NCBI GenBank assembly: GCA_020635235.1
Contig: JACKAF010000006.1
Span: 51,322 to 115,321 of the forward strand
DNA from: Pseudobdellovibrionaceae bacterium
Lineage (GTDB): Bacteria; Bdellovibrionota; FAC87; UBA2466; JACKAF01
DNA: 64,000 nt
Direction: 5' to 3'
Shown here: in pieces, positions 41,245 through 48,826 of the stretch
Numbering within the stretch: position 1 is the stretch's first letter
How the letters are laid out: the number at the start of each line of letters is the position of its first letter
Position numbers and translations under genes: made by a program
Notes under the pieces: model-generated
What the model was told of the DNA's origin: nothing
The model's input: only the letters and a program-made list of their open reading frames with translations
Database searches by the model: none

Positions 41245-43800
41245 CTAGCTGAAGTTCTTTCCCAGTATCTTCTTACAGGATTCCTTGATCCTCTTGGATT
41301 CCGTATTCTTGATCACTTCTTTCAGCATTTTTTCGACTGATGAATTTTTGATGTCTTCCACTGTGGAAAGCAGGCGAGTTTTCACATCATCACTAAACTG
41401 ATCGTCCTCGACCAGAAAGATAGAAAGAAACTTCGCCCACTCAGAAGAATTTCTCAGTGTTTCATTGTTTCGAATCAGCCAGGAGATTCTTCCGATGAGA
41501 TCGGGGCCGCTCGTGCGTGTGAGCGCCTGGATCTCTGCTGCGGCTCTCGGGTTTTCGTACGCACCGAAAGCAAACTCGAGCCAGTAACTGTACCGGTAGC
41601 CACGATCCTGGTGGGTTTTTATCCCCGCGCGAAGAATTTCTCCGCTGCGAATATCCCCGAGGCTCGCAATCGCCGTTGCACTGGTTCGCAGATCGTCCAA
41701 AGGCAAAACCGGATTTTGAATGGTCAGGGTAAGGAACTCCAGCACCTTTTCTGACTTTACCTTACCCAGAGTACCGAGAAGTTGCGCTCGGTACTGTCGC
41801 CAACCGTGCGGATCTTTCCGAAAGAGCTCGGTTTTTGCAAACGCCGGTTTTTGAGCCTGCTGGGCGTCTGCGAAAATTTTCGCACCGATTTTTTCAGGTA
41901 GCCAGCGTCCTTTCGACTTCTGAATCGCATCAAGCAGGGCCAAACGTACATAGGGAGAAGGATCCTGCTCGAGCGCTTTCAGCAAATGTTCCTGATCCTC
42001 CCCGGACAAGTTTCCTTCGTTGAGACCCGCAGCTACGCGCTGAAAGTTCGCCCATACTCGAATGATCGGGTCGGGATCGGAGAGCGCCTGCGCAGTTATC
42101 TTCTCTTTGGAAACGCCGTCCGGGACCACCTTGGCGAGTGCAATGCCACCTGGGTTTACTGAAACCCAATCGGGTTCTTCTTCCAGGGTTTCCGTGAAGG
42201 TTTGCTTATCCTTGCTGATAGCCAGCGCCAGATCCTTGGAGTAGACACCCTTGCGGTGGATGCTTACCGGCAGAAGGAAATCAAAAACACTCTTGTCATT
42301 CTTGTGATTCGAAGCCTGTTCGATGGTTAGCGAGAGAGTTTTTTTGTCCGCATCCCAGTCCGTTTCGTAGCTAATGACTGGATAGCCGCGCTGTAAAAGC
42401 CAACTGTCGCGAAAATTATCCAGATTTCGTTGGGACGCGGCCGCTACCGCATTGAAAAAGTCTTTGTACGTGGCGTTTCCTAGTGCGTGACGGCGTAAAT
42501 ACCGCTTCAAGCCGGCCCTAAAGTTGTTTTCGCCGACGTAGTACGCGAGCATCCGCAATACGTTTTCCCCTTTGTTGTAGCTGATCGTATCAAAGGCATC
42601 GCCCGGATCTTCAAGTTCCTGATTCACAATCGGGTGACTTCGCGGACCGTCTTCTTGCCGAAAGTAGGCGTCCCAAGTGTAGGTGACAAGTTCAATGTCG
42701 TGTTCTTCATTGGGGTAAATGTGCTTGGTGGCTTTGGTTCCTAAATAGCTGGCAAAGGCTTCGTTGAGCCACAAATCATCCCACCAGCGCATCGTAACGT
42801 AATCTCCAAACCACTGGTGCGCCAATTCGTGCGCCGCCAGGCCAACGATGCCGTTTTTCTCAAACTCAGAATCCGGATCGTTGAGTACCAAGCGTTCCTG
42901 ATTGATATTGGTGGCGGAAGTATTCTCCATGCCGCCCCAAAAAAAGGTGGGGAGACCGAGAGTAGAATATTTGTTCCAGGGGTACTTCACTCCCAGATAG
43001 TCTTCCATAAAGCCGAGCATCTTTTTGGTGGCATCCGCGACAAAAGCCACCTTCTTGGTTTTTGTTTTTCCAACCCAGAAATCGATCGTCGGGTTTGCAC
43101 TCTTGGCAACGACGTGTGCGAAGTCACCTACGGCCAGGGTTACGAGATAGGTCGAATGCGGCTTGTCTTGCAGCCAATGGACCTGTCTCCAGGTCGCCCC
43201 CTTTTTCTTGAACGTCTTGTTTCTTGTTTGGCGTCCGTTGGAAATTACATCGTATTTTTCCGGTACGCTGGCGTGAATTTCCGTTGTGGCTTTGTCCTGG
43301 GGCTCGTCGTTGCAGGGGAAAACTTCCCGTGCCCCCATCGACTCAAGCTGGGTAAACAATAACGGACCTCGCTTCGGTTCATCCGGATCGGTAACCTTAA
43401 ATAGTCCATAATGGGTTTTGGTTTGAATCGCGGCCGTGTACTCGACCCTTAAATTGAGCGTCGCTCCCTTCTTATATCGAGAAGGAAGGTATATTGTGAG
43501 CTCATCGTTTGCGTGCGAATGACGAACGTTTCGCCAGCCCTTGGAGTGCAGCAGCTGGGTCTTGTGGATCTGTAGTCCCTTGGCGTCCAGGTTAACGGAC
43601 TTGGCTGGAGCGGTGAGTCTAAGGCGTATCTGTGCTTCCGCACGCAGGTTCTCGGGATTGGTCGACGGATCGACACTAAACTCCAATCGGTAATGGAGCG
43701 CATCGATAGGGCGCTTCTTGGATACGAAGCCTGCCTGACTCGTTGCTGGAAAAAGATAGAAGAATAAGAAGAGAGAAACGAAAGATTTGAATGTGTGCAT
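41245..43800 (-). CDS. exported M1-family aminopeptidase (PepN-like)
   Basis: A zinc aminopeptidase that trims N-terminal residues from peptides. Signal peptide MHTFKSFVSLFLFFYLFPATSQA; I start at ATG 43800 for this reason, since the frame upstream (from a TTG) adds 12 basic residues ahead of the signal. Family blocks: the saddle domain FTQLESMGAREVFPCNDEP, GGMENTSATN (exopeptidase GxMEN), VGLAAHELAHQWFGDYVT with WWDDLWLNEAFASYLG (HExxH-x18-E zinc site, around residues 310-335), and the C-terminal HEAT/ARM-like region (VRLALLDAIQKSKG). About 851 residues, normal for the family. Most PepN proteins are cytosolic; the signal peptide places this one in the periplasm or outside, where it can help to degrade imported prey or medium protein. 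Confidence 0.93.
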   Translation of the reverse strand: MHTFKSFVSLFLFFYLFPATSQAGFVSKKRPIDALHYRLEFSVDPSTNPENLRAEAQIRLRLTAPAKSVNLDAKGLQIHKTQLLHSKGWRNVRHSHANDELTIYLPSRYKKGATLNLRVEYTAAIQTKTHYGLFKVTDPDEPKRGPLLFTQLESMGAREVFPCNDEPQDKATTEIHASVPEKYDVISNGRQTRNKTFKKKGATWRQVHWLQDKPHSTYLVTLAVGDFAHVVAKSANPTIDFWVGKTKTKKVAFVADATKKMLGFMEDYLGVKYPWNKYSTLGLPTFFWGGMENTSATNINQERLVLNDPDSEFEKNGIVGLAAHELAHQWFGDYVTMRWWDDLWLNEAFASYLGTKATKHIYPNEEHDIELVTYTWDAYFRQEDGPRSHPIVNQELEDPGDAFDTISYNKGENVLRMLAYYVGENNFRAGLKRYLRRHALGNATYKDFFNAVAAASQRNLDNFRDSWLLQRGYPVISYETDWDADKKTLSLTIEQASNHKNDKSVFDFLLPVSIHRKGVYSKDLALAISKDKQTFTETLEEEPDWVSVNPGGIALAKVVPDGVSKEKITAQALSDPDPIIRVWANFQRVAAGLNEGNLSGEDQEHLLKALEQDPSPYVRLALLDAIQKSKGRWLPEKIGAKIFADAQQAQKPAFAKTELFRKDPHGWRQYRAQLLGTLGKVKSEKVLEFLTLTIQNPVLPLDDLRTSATAIASLGDIRSGEILRAGIKTHQDRGYRYSYWLEFAFGAYENPRAAAEIQALTRTSGPDLIGRISWLIRNNETLRNSSEWAKFLSIFLVEDDQFSDDVKTRLLSTVEDIKNSSVEKMLKEVIKNTESKRIKESCKKILGKNFS

Positions 43801-43805
43801 GGCGG

Positions 43806-43835
43806 TGACTTTCCTCCGCGTGCGGAGGAAAGTCA
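43806..43835 (-). promoter_or_regulatory. 14-bp-arm hairpin covering the ribosome site of the aminopeptidase gene
   Basis: A near-perfect palindrome of 14-bp arms with a 2-nt centre (TGACTTTCCTCCGC / GCGGAGGAAAGTCA) lies in the 54-bp gap between glnII and the aminopeptidase start. On the mRNA the GGAGG ribosome site is in the second arm, so folding would hide it; there is no U run for a terminator. Confidence 0.6.
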
Positions 43836-43854
43836 ATCGCCACCAAAATCACAC

Positions 43855-44907
43855 TTAGACGATCTCGCAGATCGTCTTGAGAATCCGCGCTGCAACTACA
43901 TACGGATCCGCGTTTGCGCCGGGGCGTCGGTCTTCCAGATAGCCACCGCCGTTTTTGGAAACGTGTGCGGGGATACGGATGGAAGCTCCACGATCGCTAA
44001 CGCCGCTGCGGAATTCGTTAATGCTGCAGGTCTCGTGCTTGCCCGTTAGACGCTCAGCAAGTCCGTGACCATACACCGCAATATGTTCCGCGTGTTTCTT
44101 CTCCAAAAGTGCAATAGCCTTTTCAATCGCCGCAATGCCACCGGCTGTGTTGCGCATCGATTTTGTGGAGAAGTTGGTGTGTTGGCCAGCACCGTTCCAA
44201 TCGCCGCGGACGGGTTTTGGATGCAAGGTTGCGGTCACGCCGTACTTTTCGCCAAGTCGGTAAAGCAACCAGCGGCAGATCCAGTTGTGATCGGCTACGG
44301 TTAAAGGATCCGCGGACTCATTGTCACGGTTACGGTAACCTACCTGGTATTCCCACTGGCCCGGCATCACTTCCGCGTTGATACCAAAGACCATAAGACC
44401 CGCTTCGACGCATGCGCGTGCGTGGTCTTCAACCAGGTCTCTTCCGAAAACTTCATCGGAACCGACACCACAGTAAAAGGGGCCTTGCGGGGCAGGGTAG
44501 CCACCGTCCGGCCAGCCTAGCGGAGAACGACCGCGGAAAAGCGTGTACTCCTGCTCGAAACCGAACCAAGGTTCTTCCTTGGCCGCACCGGCGTCCAGTA
44601 CGCGGCGCAGTTCCGCGCGGGTGTTGGAGACGTGTGGTGTGACGCCGTCGGGATTCATCACTTCGCACATGACGAGGTAGCTGCCTTCGCCACGGATGGG
44701 ATCTTTCACGAAGGTGACCGGAACCAGCGTCAGATCGGATTTGTGCCCGTCCGCCTGGTAGGTGGAAGATCCGTCGAAACCCCACTCAGGAAAACTCTGC
44801 AGAGTGACTTTCTTTGGATCGGCGAGGTTGAGAACCCGCGTCTTGGAACGCAGCTTCTGCGTGGGGCTCGCCCCGTCCATCCATATATATTCCCCAAGTG
44901 TGACCAT
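43855..44907 (-). CDS. glnII: type II (eukaryote-like) glutamine synthetase
   Basis: Condenses glutamate and ammonia to glutamine with ATP. The sequence is the GSII form: YIWMDGASPTQKLRSKTRVL, PEWGFDGSSTYQADGHKSDLTLVPV, WFGFEQEYTLF, the metal and ATP region WEYQVG and HPKPVRGDWNGAGQHTNFSTKSMR, and GASIRIPAHVSKNGGGYLEDRRPGANADPY. About 350 residues, as for GSII (GSI has about 470 and an adenylylation site). Bacterial GSII is known from rhizobia, streptomycetes and some deltaproteobacteria and is not regulated by adenylylation. CAAGGAGAG precedes the ATG. No sigma-54 promoter was seen upstream. Confidence 0.96.
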   Translation of the reverse strand: MVTLGEYIWMDGASPTQKLRSKTRVLNLADPKKVTLQSFPEWGFDGSSTYQADGHKSDLTLVPVTFVKDPIRGEGSYLVMCEVMNPDGVTPHVSNTRAELRRVLDAGAAKEEPWFGFEQEYTLFRGRSPLGWPDGGYPAPQGPFYCGVGSDEVFGRDLVEDHARACVEAGLMVFGINAEVMPGQWEYQVGYRNRDNESADPLTVADHNWICRWLLYRLGEKYGVTATLHPKPVRGDWNGAGQHTNFSTKSMRNTAGGIAAIEKAIALLEKKHAEHIAVYGHGLAERLTGKHETCSINEFRSGVSDRGASIRIPAHVSKNGGGYLEDRRPGANADPYVVAARILKTICEIV

Positions 44908-45108
44908 AGTCTTACTCTCCTTGCTCCGATAAGTTGAAAAGATGCGCTTTAGTGTCTTGATTGCTGAACCCTAGCTTGAATAACATCGGATACTTAGCAC
45001 CCTCGGCGGATCAGATCTAGAGTTATTTATATCCCATTGATCTTTCGTAGGATTCAACACCTCCGTTGCAAATCAGGTCTTAGGAGCGTCGCCCCCAAAC
45101 TCCGAAAC

Positions 45109-45138
45109 TTGACAGTTTCACCCAAAAAATTCTTGTAT
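45109..45138 (+). promoter_or_regulatory. sigma-70 promoter of mazG, probable leaderless start
   Basis: TTGACA at 45109-45114, then an 18-bp spacer and TTGTAT at 45133-45138 (overlapping alternatives TGTATA or TATACC). The -10 ends 6 nt before the ATG at 45145, and no ribosome site precedes that ATG. Confidence 0.6.
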
Positions 45139-45144
45139 ACCCGG

Positions 45145-45924
45145 ATGGAAAACAAAGCCTTGCCAGAAACCGTCCGTTTTATCCAAGTTGTCTCGGAGCT
45201 CCGTGCGAAATGCCCGTGGGACAAAAAGCAGACCCACCAAAGCTTGGCGCAGTACCTGGTCGAAGAGACGTACGAGTGCCTGGAGGCCATTGATAGTGGC
45301 GATCTGAGCGTGCTGGAAGAAGAGCTCGGAGATCTGCTTTTACAGATCGCGCTTCACGCCGAGATTGCCTCCGAACAGGGCGAGGCGGGCTTTGACCTGG
45401 AGTCCGTGTCCAAGCGAGTGGCCGACAAGATGATAGCCCGACACCCGCACGTCTATGGCGAGGTCGAAGTGAAGGACGACGCGGAGGTGAAGGCCAATTG
45501 GGTGAAGCTCAAGCAGCAGGAAAAGCCCGATCGCAAGCTCCTCGATGGAATTCCAAAGGCGCTTCCCGGCCTGCTACTAGCCCACAAGTATGGGTACCGC
45601 GCGGCGACGGTCGGTTTTGATTGGCCAGATTCGGCGGGGGTCCTCGCAAAGGTGCGTGAAGAGGTGGGCGAGCTTTCTGAGGCACTTGATGGGGGCGATA
45701 AATCTGCGGTTGAAGAAGAGTTTGGGGATTTGCTGTTTAGCTTGGCGCAACTCGGGCGTCACCTGAAGTTGGACGCCGAAGCTAGCCTGCGCAGCGCTTG
45801 TCAGAAATTCGCGCGCCGCTTGCAGCACGTTGAAGAGTCGCTGGCGACCGAAGGCAAAGCCTTTGAGGACTGCGACCTGGAAACTTTGGAGGCTTTCTGG
45901 CAGCGGGCCAAAAAGCAGGATTGA
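45145..45924 (+). CDS. mazG: nucleoside triphosphate pyrophosphohydrolase MazG
   Basis: House-cleaning enzyme that hydrolyses NTPs and dNTPs to NMP and PPi and can lower (p)ppGpp. Two tandem MazG domains: CPWDKKQTHQSLAQYLVEETYECLEAI and EELGDLLLQIALHAEIA in the first; VGFDWPDSAGVLAKVREEVGELSEALD and EEFGDLLFSLAQLGRHL in the second, each with the EExx and ExxD metal motifs. 259 residues is standard. I choose ATG 45145, where the family begins and where a promoter sits just upstream; the frame is open further upstream to 45037 but that part has no resemblance to MazG and would include the promoter. Confidence 0.95.
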   Translation: MENKALPETVRFIQVVSELRAKCPWDKKQTHQSLAQYLVEETYECLEAIDSGDLSVLEEELGDLLLQIALHAEIASEQGEAGFDLESVSKRVADKMIARHPHVYGEVEVKDDAEVKANWVKLKQQEKPDRKLLDGIPKALPGLLLAHKYGYRAATVGFDWPDSAGVLAKVREEVGELSEALDGGDKSAVEEEFGDLLFSLAQLGRHLKLDAEASLRSACQKFARRLQHVEESLATEGKAFEDCDLETLEAFWQRAKKQD

Positions 45925-46001
45925 GACAATTCTTAGGATTCTCTTCAAAATTTAGCTACTTAGCGGGCTAATCTTTACTTTCTTGGGCTCAAAAGGTAAT
46001 C

Positions 46002-47282
46002 GTGAGTCCCACTATGCTCATTGTCCAAAAATACGGCGGAACGAGCCTTGCGACTCCGGAACACATCCGCAGCGCCGCCAAGCGCATTGCTGAGGTGAAG
46101 CGGGCAGGGCACCAGCTCGTGGTTGTGGTTTCCGCGATGGGGAAAATGACGAACAACCTCATCGCGCTAGCCAAGAGCACCGTCGGTTTTGCTCCGCAAC
46201 GCGAGATGGACATGTTGCTGACTACGGGTGAGCGCGTTTCGATGGCGTTACTCGCGATGGCGCTTCACGAAGAAGGGGTGCCCGCTATTTCTTTTACCGG
46301 ATCCCAATGCGGGATCGTTACCGACAGCGTGCACACGGACGCGAAAATTCTGGAAGTGCGTCCGGATCGCATCCGCAGCGAGCTTGAGAAGGACAAAGTT
46401 GTGATTGTGGCGGGCTTCCAAGGGGTAAGCCGAGACAAAGAAGTCACCACACTCGGGCGGGGCGGATCCGACACGACGGCAGTTGCGTTGGCAGCGGCGC
46501 TTGGGGCCGAGCACTGTGAGATTTTGACCGACGTGGAGGGGCTTTACAGCGCCGATCCAAATATCGTCGATAATGCCGAACTGTTGCGTACCTGTACGTA
46601 TGAAGAGGCGCTGGAGTTTGCAAGCCTTGGGGCGAAGATGCACCCGCGCAGCATCGATCTCGCCAAGCGCTTTAACGTCAATGTGCGCATCGCGCCCAGT
46701 GCCGATTCGACGGCGGCGGGCACTCAGCTCGTGGCGTCCATGGAAGAAGAACCGGGTGCGATGGAACGCACGCGCATTCGCGGGATCGGATCCAAGGACG
46801 GCTATACCTTGTTCCGTACGCGAATGGATTTGCGGACGTTGTCCGAGTCTCTCTCGGCGGTCCACTTCCCGCTACGGTTTTTTAGTTTCACTGATAGCGA
46901 AGTTCGTTTTTTGAGCGAGCCGGAAAAAGTGGCTCAGGTCGAGACGGTGGTTCCCATCGAGGAGAGTCTTGGACCGGTCGCCCTCGTCTCGGCTATTGGG
47001 GACGGGATCCACGGCTGCGCGTGGGTGCTTTCCAAGTTTCTGCGGACCATTGCGGAGGCCGGGGCCCCTTGTCACTTTGTTTGTGTGAATACCTTGTCGG
47101 TGGTGGCGGCCATTCCGAGCGAGTTTAAGGAGCCAGTCACGGCGGCCTTGCATGCGGTTTTGGTAGAGCGGTCTGAAACGGATTGGGCAAAAAAAAAGGA
47201 GCTCCCCGTTGAGGGAGCTCCCCAAATCGAAGGTCTGCCTACGGCAGGGTCACCTCCGTACTATGAGAAGAACTTGACATAG
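46002..47282 (+). CDS. lysC: aspartate kinase
   Basis: Phosphorylates aspartate, the first step to lysine, threonine, methionine and diaminopimelate. Signatures: VQKYGGTSLATPEHI, VVVSAMGKMTNNL, TTGERVSMALLAMAL, VIVAGFQGVSRDKEVTTLGRGGSDTTAVALA, EILTDVEGLYSADPNIV, ASLGAKMHPRSIDLAKRFNVNV, then two ACT domains, the second holding GPVALVSAIGDGIHGCAWVLSKFLRTIAEAGAPCHFVCV. GTG start with AAAGG upstream. About 30 residues after LERSE-like (LVERSETDWAKKKE) go beyond the usual end and run over a strong stem-loop and an A9 run that read as a terminator for the opposite strand, so the natural stop may lie earlier if one A is missing or extra. Confidence 0.93.
   Translation: MSPTMLIVQKYGGTSLATPEHIRSAAKRIAEVKRAGHQLVVVVSAMGKMTNNLIALAKSTVGFAPQREMDMLLTTGERVSMALLAMALHEEGVPAISFTGSQCGIVTDSVHTDAKILEVRPDRIRSELEKDKVVIVAGFQGVSRDKEVTTLGRGGSDTTAVALAAALGAEHCEILTDVEGLYSADPNIVDNAELLRTCTYEEALEFASLGAKMHPRSIDLAKRFNVNVRIAPSADSTAAGTQLVASMEEEPGAMERTRIRGIGSKDGYTLFRTRMDLRTLSESLSAVHFPLRFFSFTDSEVRFLSEPEKVAQVETVVPIEESLGPVALVSAIGDGIHGCAWVLSKFLRTIAEAGAPCHFVCVNTLSVVAAIPSEFKEPVTAALHAVLVERSETDWAKKKELPVEGAPQIEGLPTAGSPPYYEKNLT
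47189..47221 (-). terminator. strong Rho-independent terminator on the minus strand, inside the lysC 3' end
   Basis: On the minus strand: GGAGCTCCC-loop-GGGAGCTCC (9-bp perfect stem, 6-nt loop) followed by nine T. No minus-strand protein gene lies upstream within 6 kb, so it most likely ends a non-coding RNA (see next entry). Confidence 0.75.
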
Positions 47283-47376
47283 TACCACCCCCTTTCGCGG
47301 GCATTTAGCCCAAGGCCCGAGAATCGGTAACCTTTCTTAAATGGTAACACCTATTGGCCCCCTCTTGGAAAGCATA
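47198..47376 (-). ncRNA. candidate structured non-coding RNA antisense to the end of lysC
   Basis: Inferred from a strong minus-strand terminator without any gene. Upstream of it on that strand are several stems: GTACTATG/CATAGTAC (8 bp), CTGCC-gta-GGCAG, CGGGC/GCCCG, GGTTACC/GGTGACC and GAGGGGGC/GCTCCCTC (the last competes with the terminator). A possible -10 TATGCT lies near 47376-47381 on the minus strand, giving an RNA of about 180-190 nt. It also contains a 13-codon reading frame (MSSSSHSTEVTLP) after GGGGGTGG. Size is that of 6S RNA, but I cannot show the 6S bubble. The 5' end is uncertain. Confidence 0.4.
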
Positions 47377-47588
47377 AGATGTAAATATTTGAAATCATTT
47401 GTGTAAAAGTCGTGTTTGGACCACCTTTGCGGTGGTCCCAGGCTGACGCCCCGTGCTATAATTGTATTAAGTCACGGCATAGTACGCGGTGGGTTAAGCC
47501 TTCAAGTTTTCTACAGAAATCTCCGATTAGTTATCCGGAATAACTCACTGCGGCACGAGTGTGCCCAGACTCGTATGGGAGGGGAAAC
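47283..47588. other. 306-bp gap between lysC and tadC: hairpins, promoter and leader
   Basis: No protein gene seen. The first part belongs to the candidate minus-strand RNA. GGACCACC-tttgc-GGTGGTCC at 47418-47438 is an 8-bp stem without a T run. The tadC promoter lies at 47454-47462 and leaves about 120 nt of 5' leader with no open small gene that I can support. Confidence 0.6.
47454..47462 (+). promoter_or_regulatory. extended -10 promoter of the tadC/FHA cluster
   Basis: TGCTATAAT, an extended -10 with a perfect TATAAT, 127 bp before the tadC start; the -35 position has no good match. It is the only clear promoter on the plus strand in the gap and would drive tadC, the DUF192 gene and the three FHA genes. 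Confidence 0.6.
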
Positions 47589-48470
47589 TTGTTAGCATAC
47601 GTCGGCATCGCTCTGATGGGCGCCACCGCCTTCTACATTGGGTGGCACCTATTCTCCGGTGAGCTCGAAGCCTCGGCGGCCAAGCGCTTGGAGCAGCAGC
47701 GCAAGAGCAGTTCGTCTGCCTTGCTGAAGATCTGCCGCCCGATCTACCGCGCCGTCGTCATGCCCTATTCCTCCAAGATCAAGGCCGAGAACTGGCGCAA
47801 GAAGACCAAGCGCCTCATCATCTCCGCCGGACTGGAAGAGGAGCTCGATGTGGAAGATCTCCTCGCTTTCAAAATCTTTCTCGGTTTTGTTGCCCCGCTT
47901 TTCTTTTATGCCTACATGCTCGCCAATGGGACGACGATTCCCTGGTGGATGCTCATCGGCATGATGCTTGTCGGTTACGTTTATCCGGGGGCCTGGGTCA
48001 GCGGTTGTCGCAAGCGCCGCCACATCGAAATCTCTCTCCAGCTGCCTTTCGTGATCGACTTGCTGACGCTCTCCACCGAAGCCGGTTTGGACTTCATCGG
48101 GGCGCTTCAGAAAGTAGTGGAGAAGACCCGACCCGGTCCGCTCGTTCAGGAAGTGGAACGCACTTTACAGGAAATTCAATTGGGTACGACGCGTGCCGAC
48201 GCGCTTCGCAATATGGCCTGGCGTATCGACCTCACGCAGATCAACTCACTCGTTGCGGTTCTTGTGACCGCGGACCAGATGGGTAGCAGTATCGGTGGTG
48301 TGCTCCGCGTGCAATCGGATCTCATCCGTACCAAACGTTTTACGGAAGCGGAAAAGAAGGGTGCGGCTGCTTCACAAAAACTTTTGTTTCCTCTGATTTT
48401 TTTCATCATGCCCGCGGTGTTCATCATGATCTTCGGGCCGGTGATTTTAGGTTTCTTGGGAGTGAAGTAG
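47589..48470 (+). CDS. tadC: Tad pilus inner-membrane protein TadC (T2SS F-domain family)
   Basis: A GspF/TadC-type platform protein for tight-adherence (Flp) pili. N-terminal helix LLAYVGIALMGATAFYIGWHLF, two central helices (IFLGFVAPLFFYAYML, WWMLIGMMLVGYVYPGAWV), the F-domain LPFVIDLLTLSTEAGLDFIGALQKVVEKTRPGPLVQEVERTLQEIQLGTTRADALRNMA with QMGSSIGGVLR, and the last helix LIFFIMPAVFIMIFGPVIL. TTG start at 47589 with GGGAGGGG 4 nt upstream; the frame open before it has no ribosome site. TadA/CpaF ATPase, TadB and pilin genes are not in the window, although the three FHA genes that follow overlap closely with it, as FHA genes do in Tad clusters. About 293 residues. Confidence 0.9.
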   Translation: MLAYVGIALMGATAFYIGWHLFSGELEASAAKRLEQQRKSSSSALLKICRPIYRAVVMPYSSKIKAENWRKKTKRLIISAGLEEELDVEDLLAFKIFLGFVAPLFFYAYMLANGTTIPWWMLIGMMLVGYVYPGAWVSGCRKRRHIEISLQLPFVIDLLTLSTEAGLDFIGALQKVVEKTRPGPLVQEVERTLQEIQLGTTRADALRNMAWRIDLTQINSLVAVLVTADQMGSSIGGVLRVQSDLIRTKRFTEAEKKGAAASQKLLFPLIFFIMPAVFIMIFGPVILGFLGVK

Positions 48471-48826
48471 TGCGCAAAGTGGCGTTACAAAATGAGAGCA
48501 GGACTTTGATTCCGGAGTGTTTCATTGCGGAGTCTTACATGAGCCGCTTTCTGGGTTTGATGGGGCGTAAGACCATCCCACAGAATGAGGCCATCTGCTT
48601 TCCACGCTGTAACTCGATCCACACTTTTTTCATGCGCTTTCCCATCGATGTGATTTTGGTGGGTGAAGACGGAAAAATCGTAAGTGTTGTTCAGGCAATG
48701 AAGCCCTGGCGGTTACTGCTCCCCCGTAAGGGCGTGAAGCACATCATCGAACTGCAAGCGAACAGGGTTGAGAGCTTGGAATTGCAGACGGGAGCCAAAC
48801 TGATTTGTGACGGAGTGTGGGCTTGA
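48470..48826 (+). CDS. DUF192 protein
   Basis: A 118-residue cytosolic protein of the DUF192 family: ESYMSRFLGLMGRKTI, the CFPRCNSIHTFFMRFPIDVILVGEDGKIVSV block and KHIIELQANRVESLELQTGAKL are the usual order. Many members have signal peptides; this one does not. The family has a small beta-barrel fold with no assigned chemistry. It overlaps the tadC stop by one base and the FHA gene start by about ten, so it is translated with the pilus genes; the link between DUF192 and Tad clusters is noted for other deltaproteobacteria but I cannot say what it does. Confidence 0.9.
   Translation: MRKVALQNESRTLIPECFIAESYMSRFLGLMGRKTIPQNEAICFPRCNSIHTFFMRFPIDVILVGEDGKIVSVVQAMKPWRLLLPRKGVKHIIELQANRVESLELQTGAKLICDGVWA

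Noticed and set aside
42817..43362. 181-codon plus-strand open frame inside the aminopeptidase gene
   Set aside because: Antisense shadow over the conserved M1 catalytic domain.
46248..46865. 205-codon minus-strand open frame inside lysC
   Set aside because: Antisense shadow; no start signal, no family.
47283..47460. Riboswitch for lysC (lysine or SAM type)
   Set aside because: It lies downstream of lysC and upstream of tadC; none of the conserved cores could be matched by eye.
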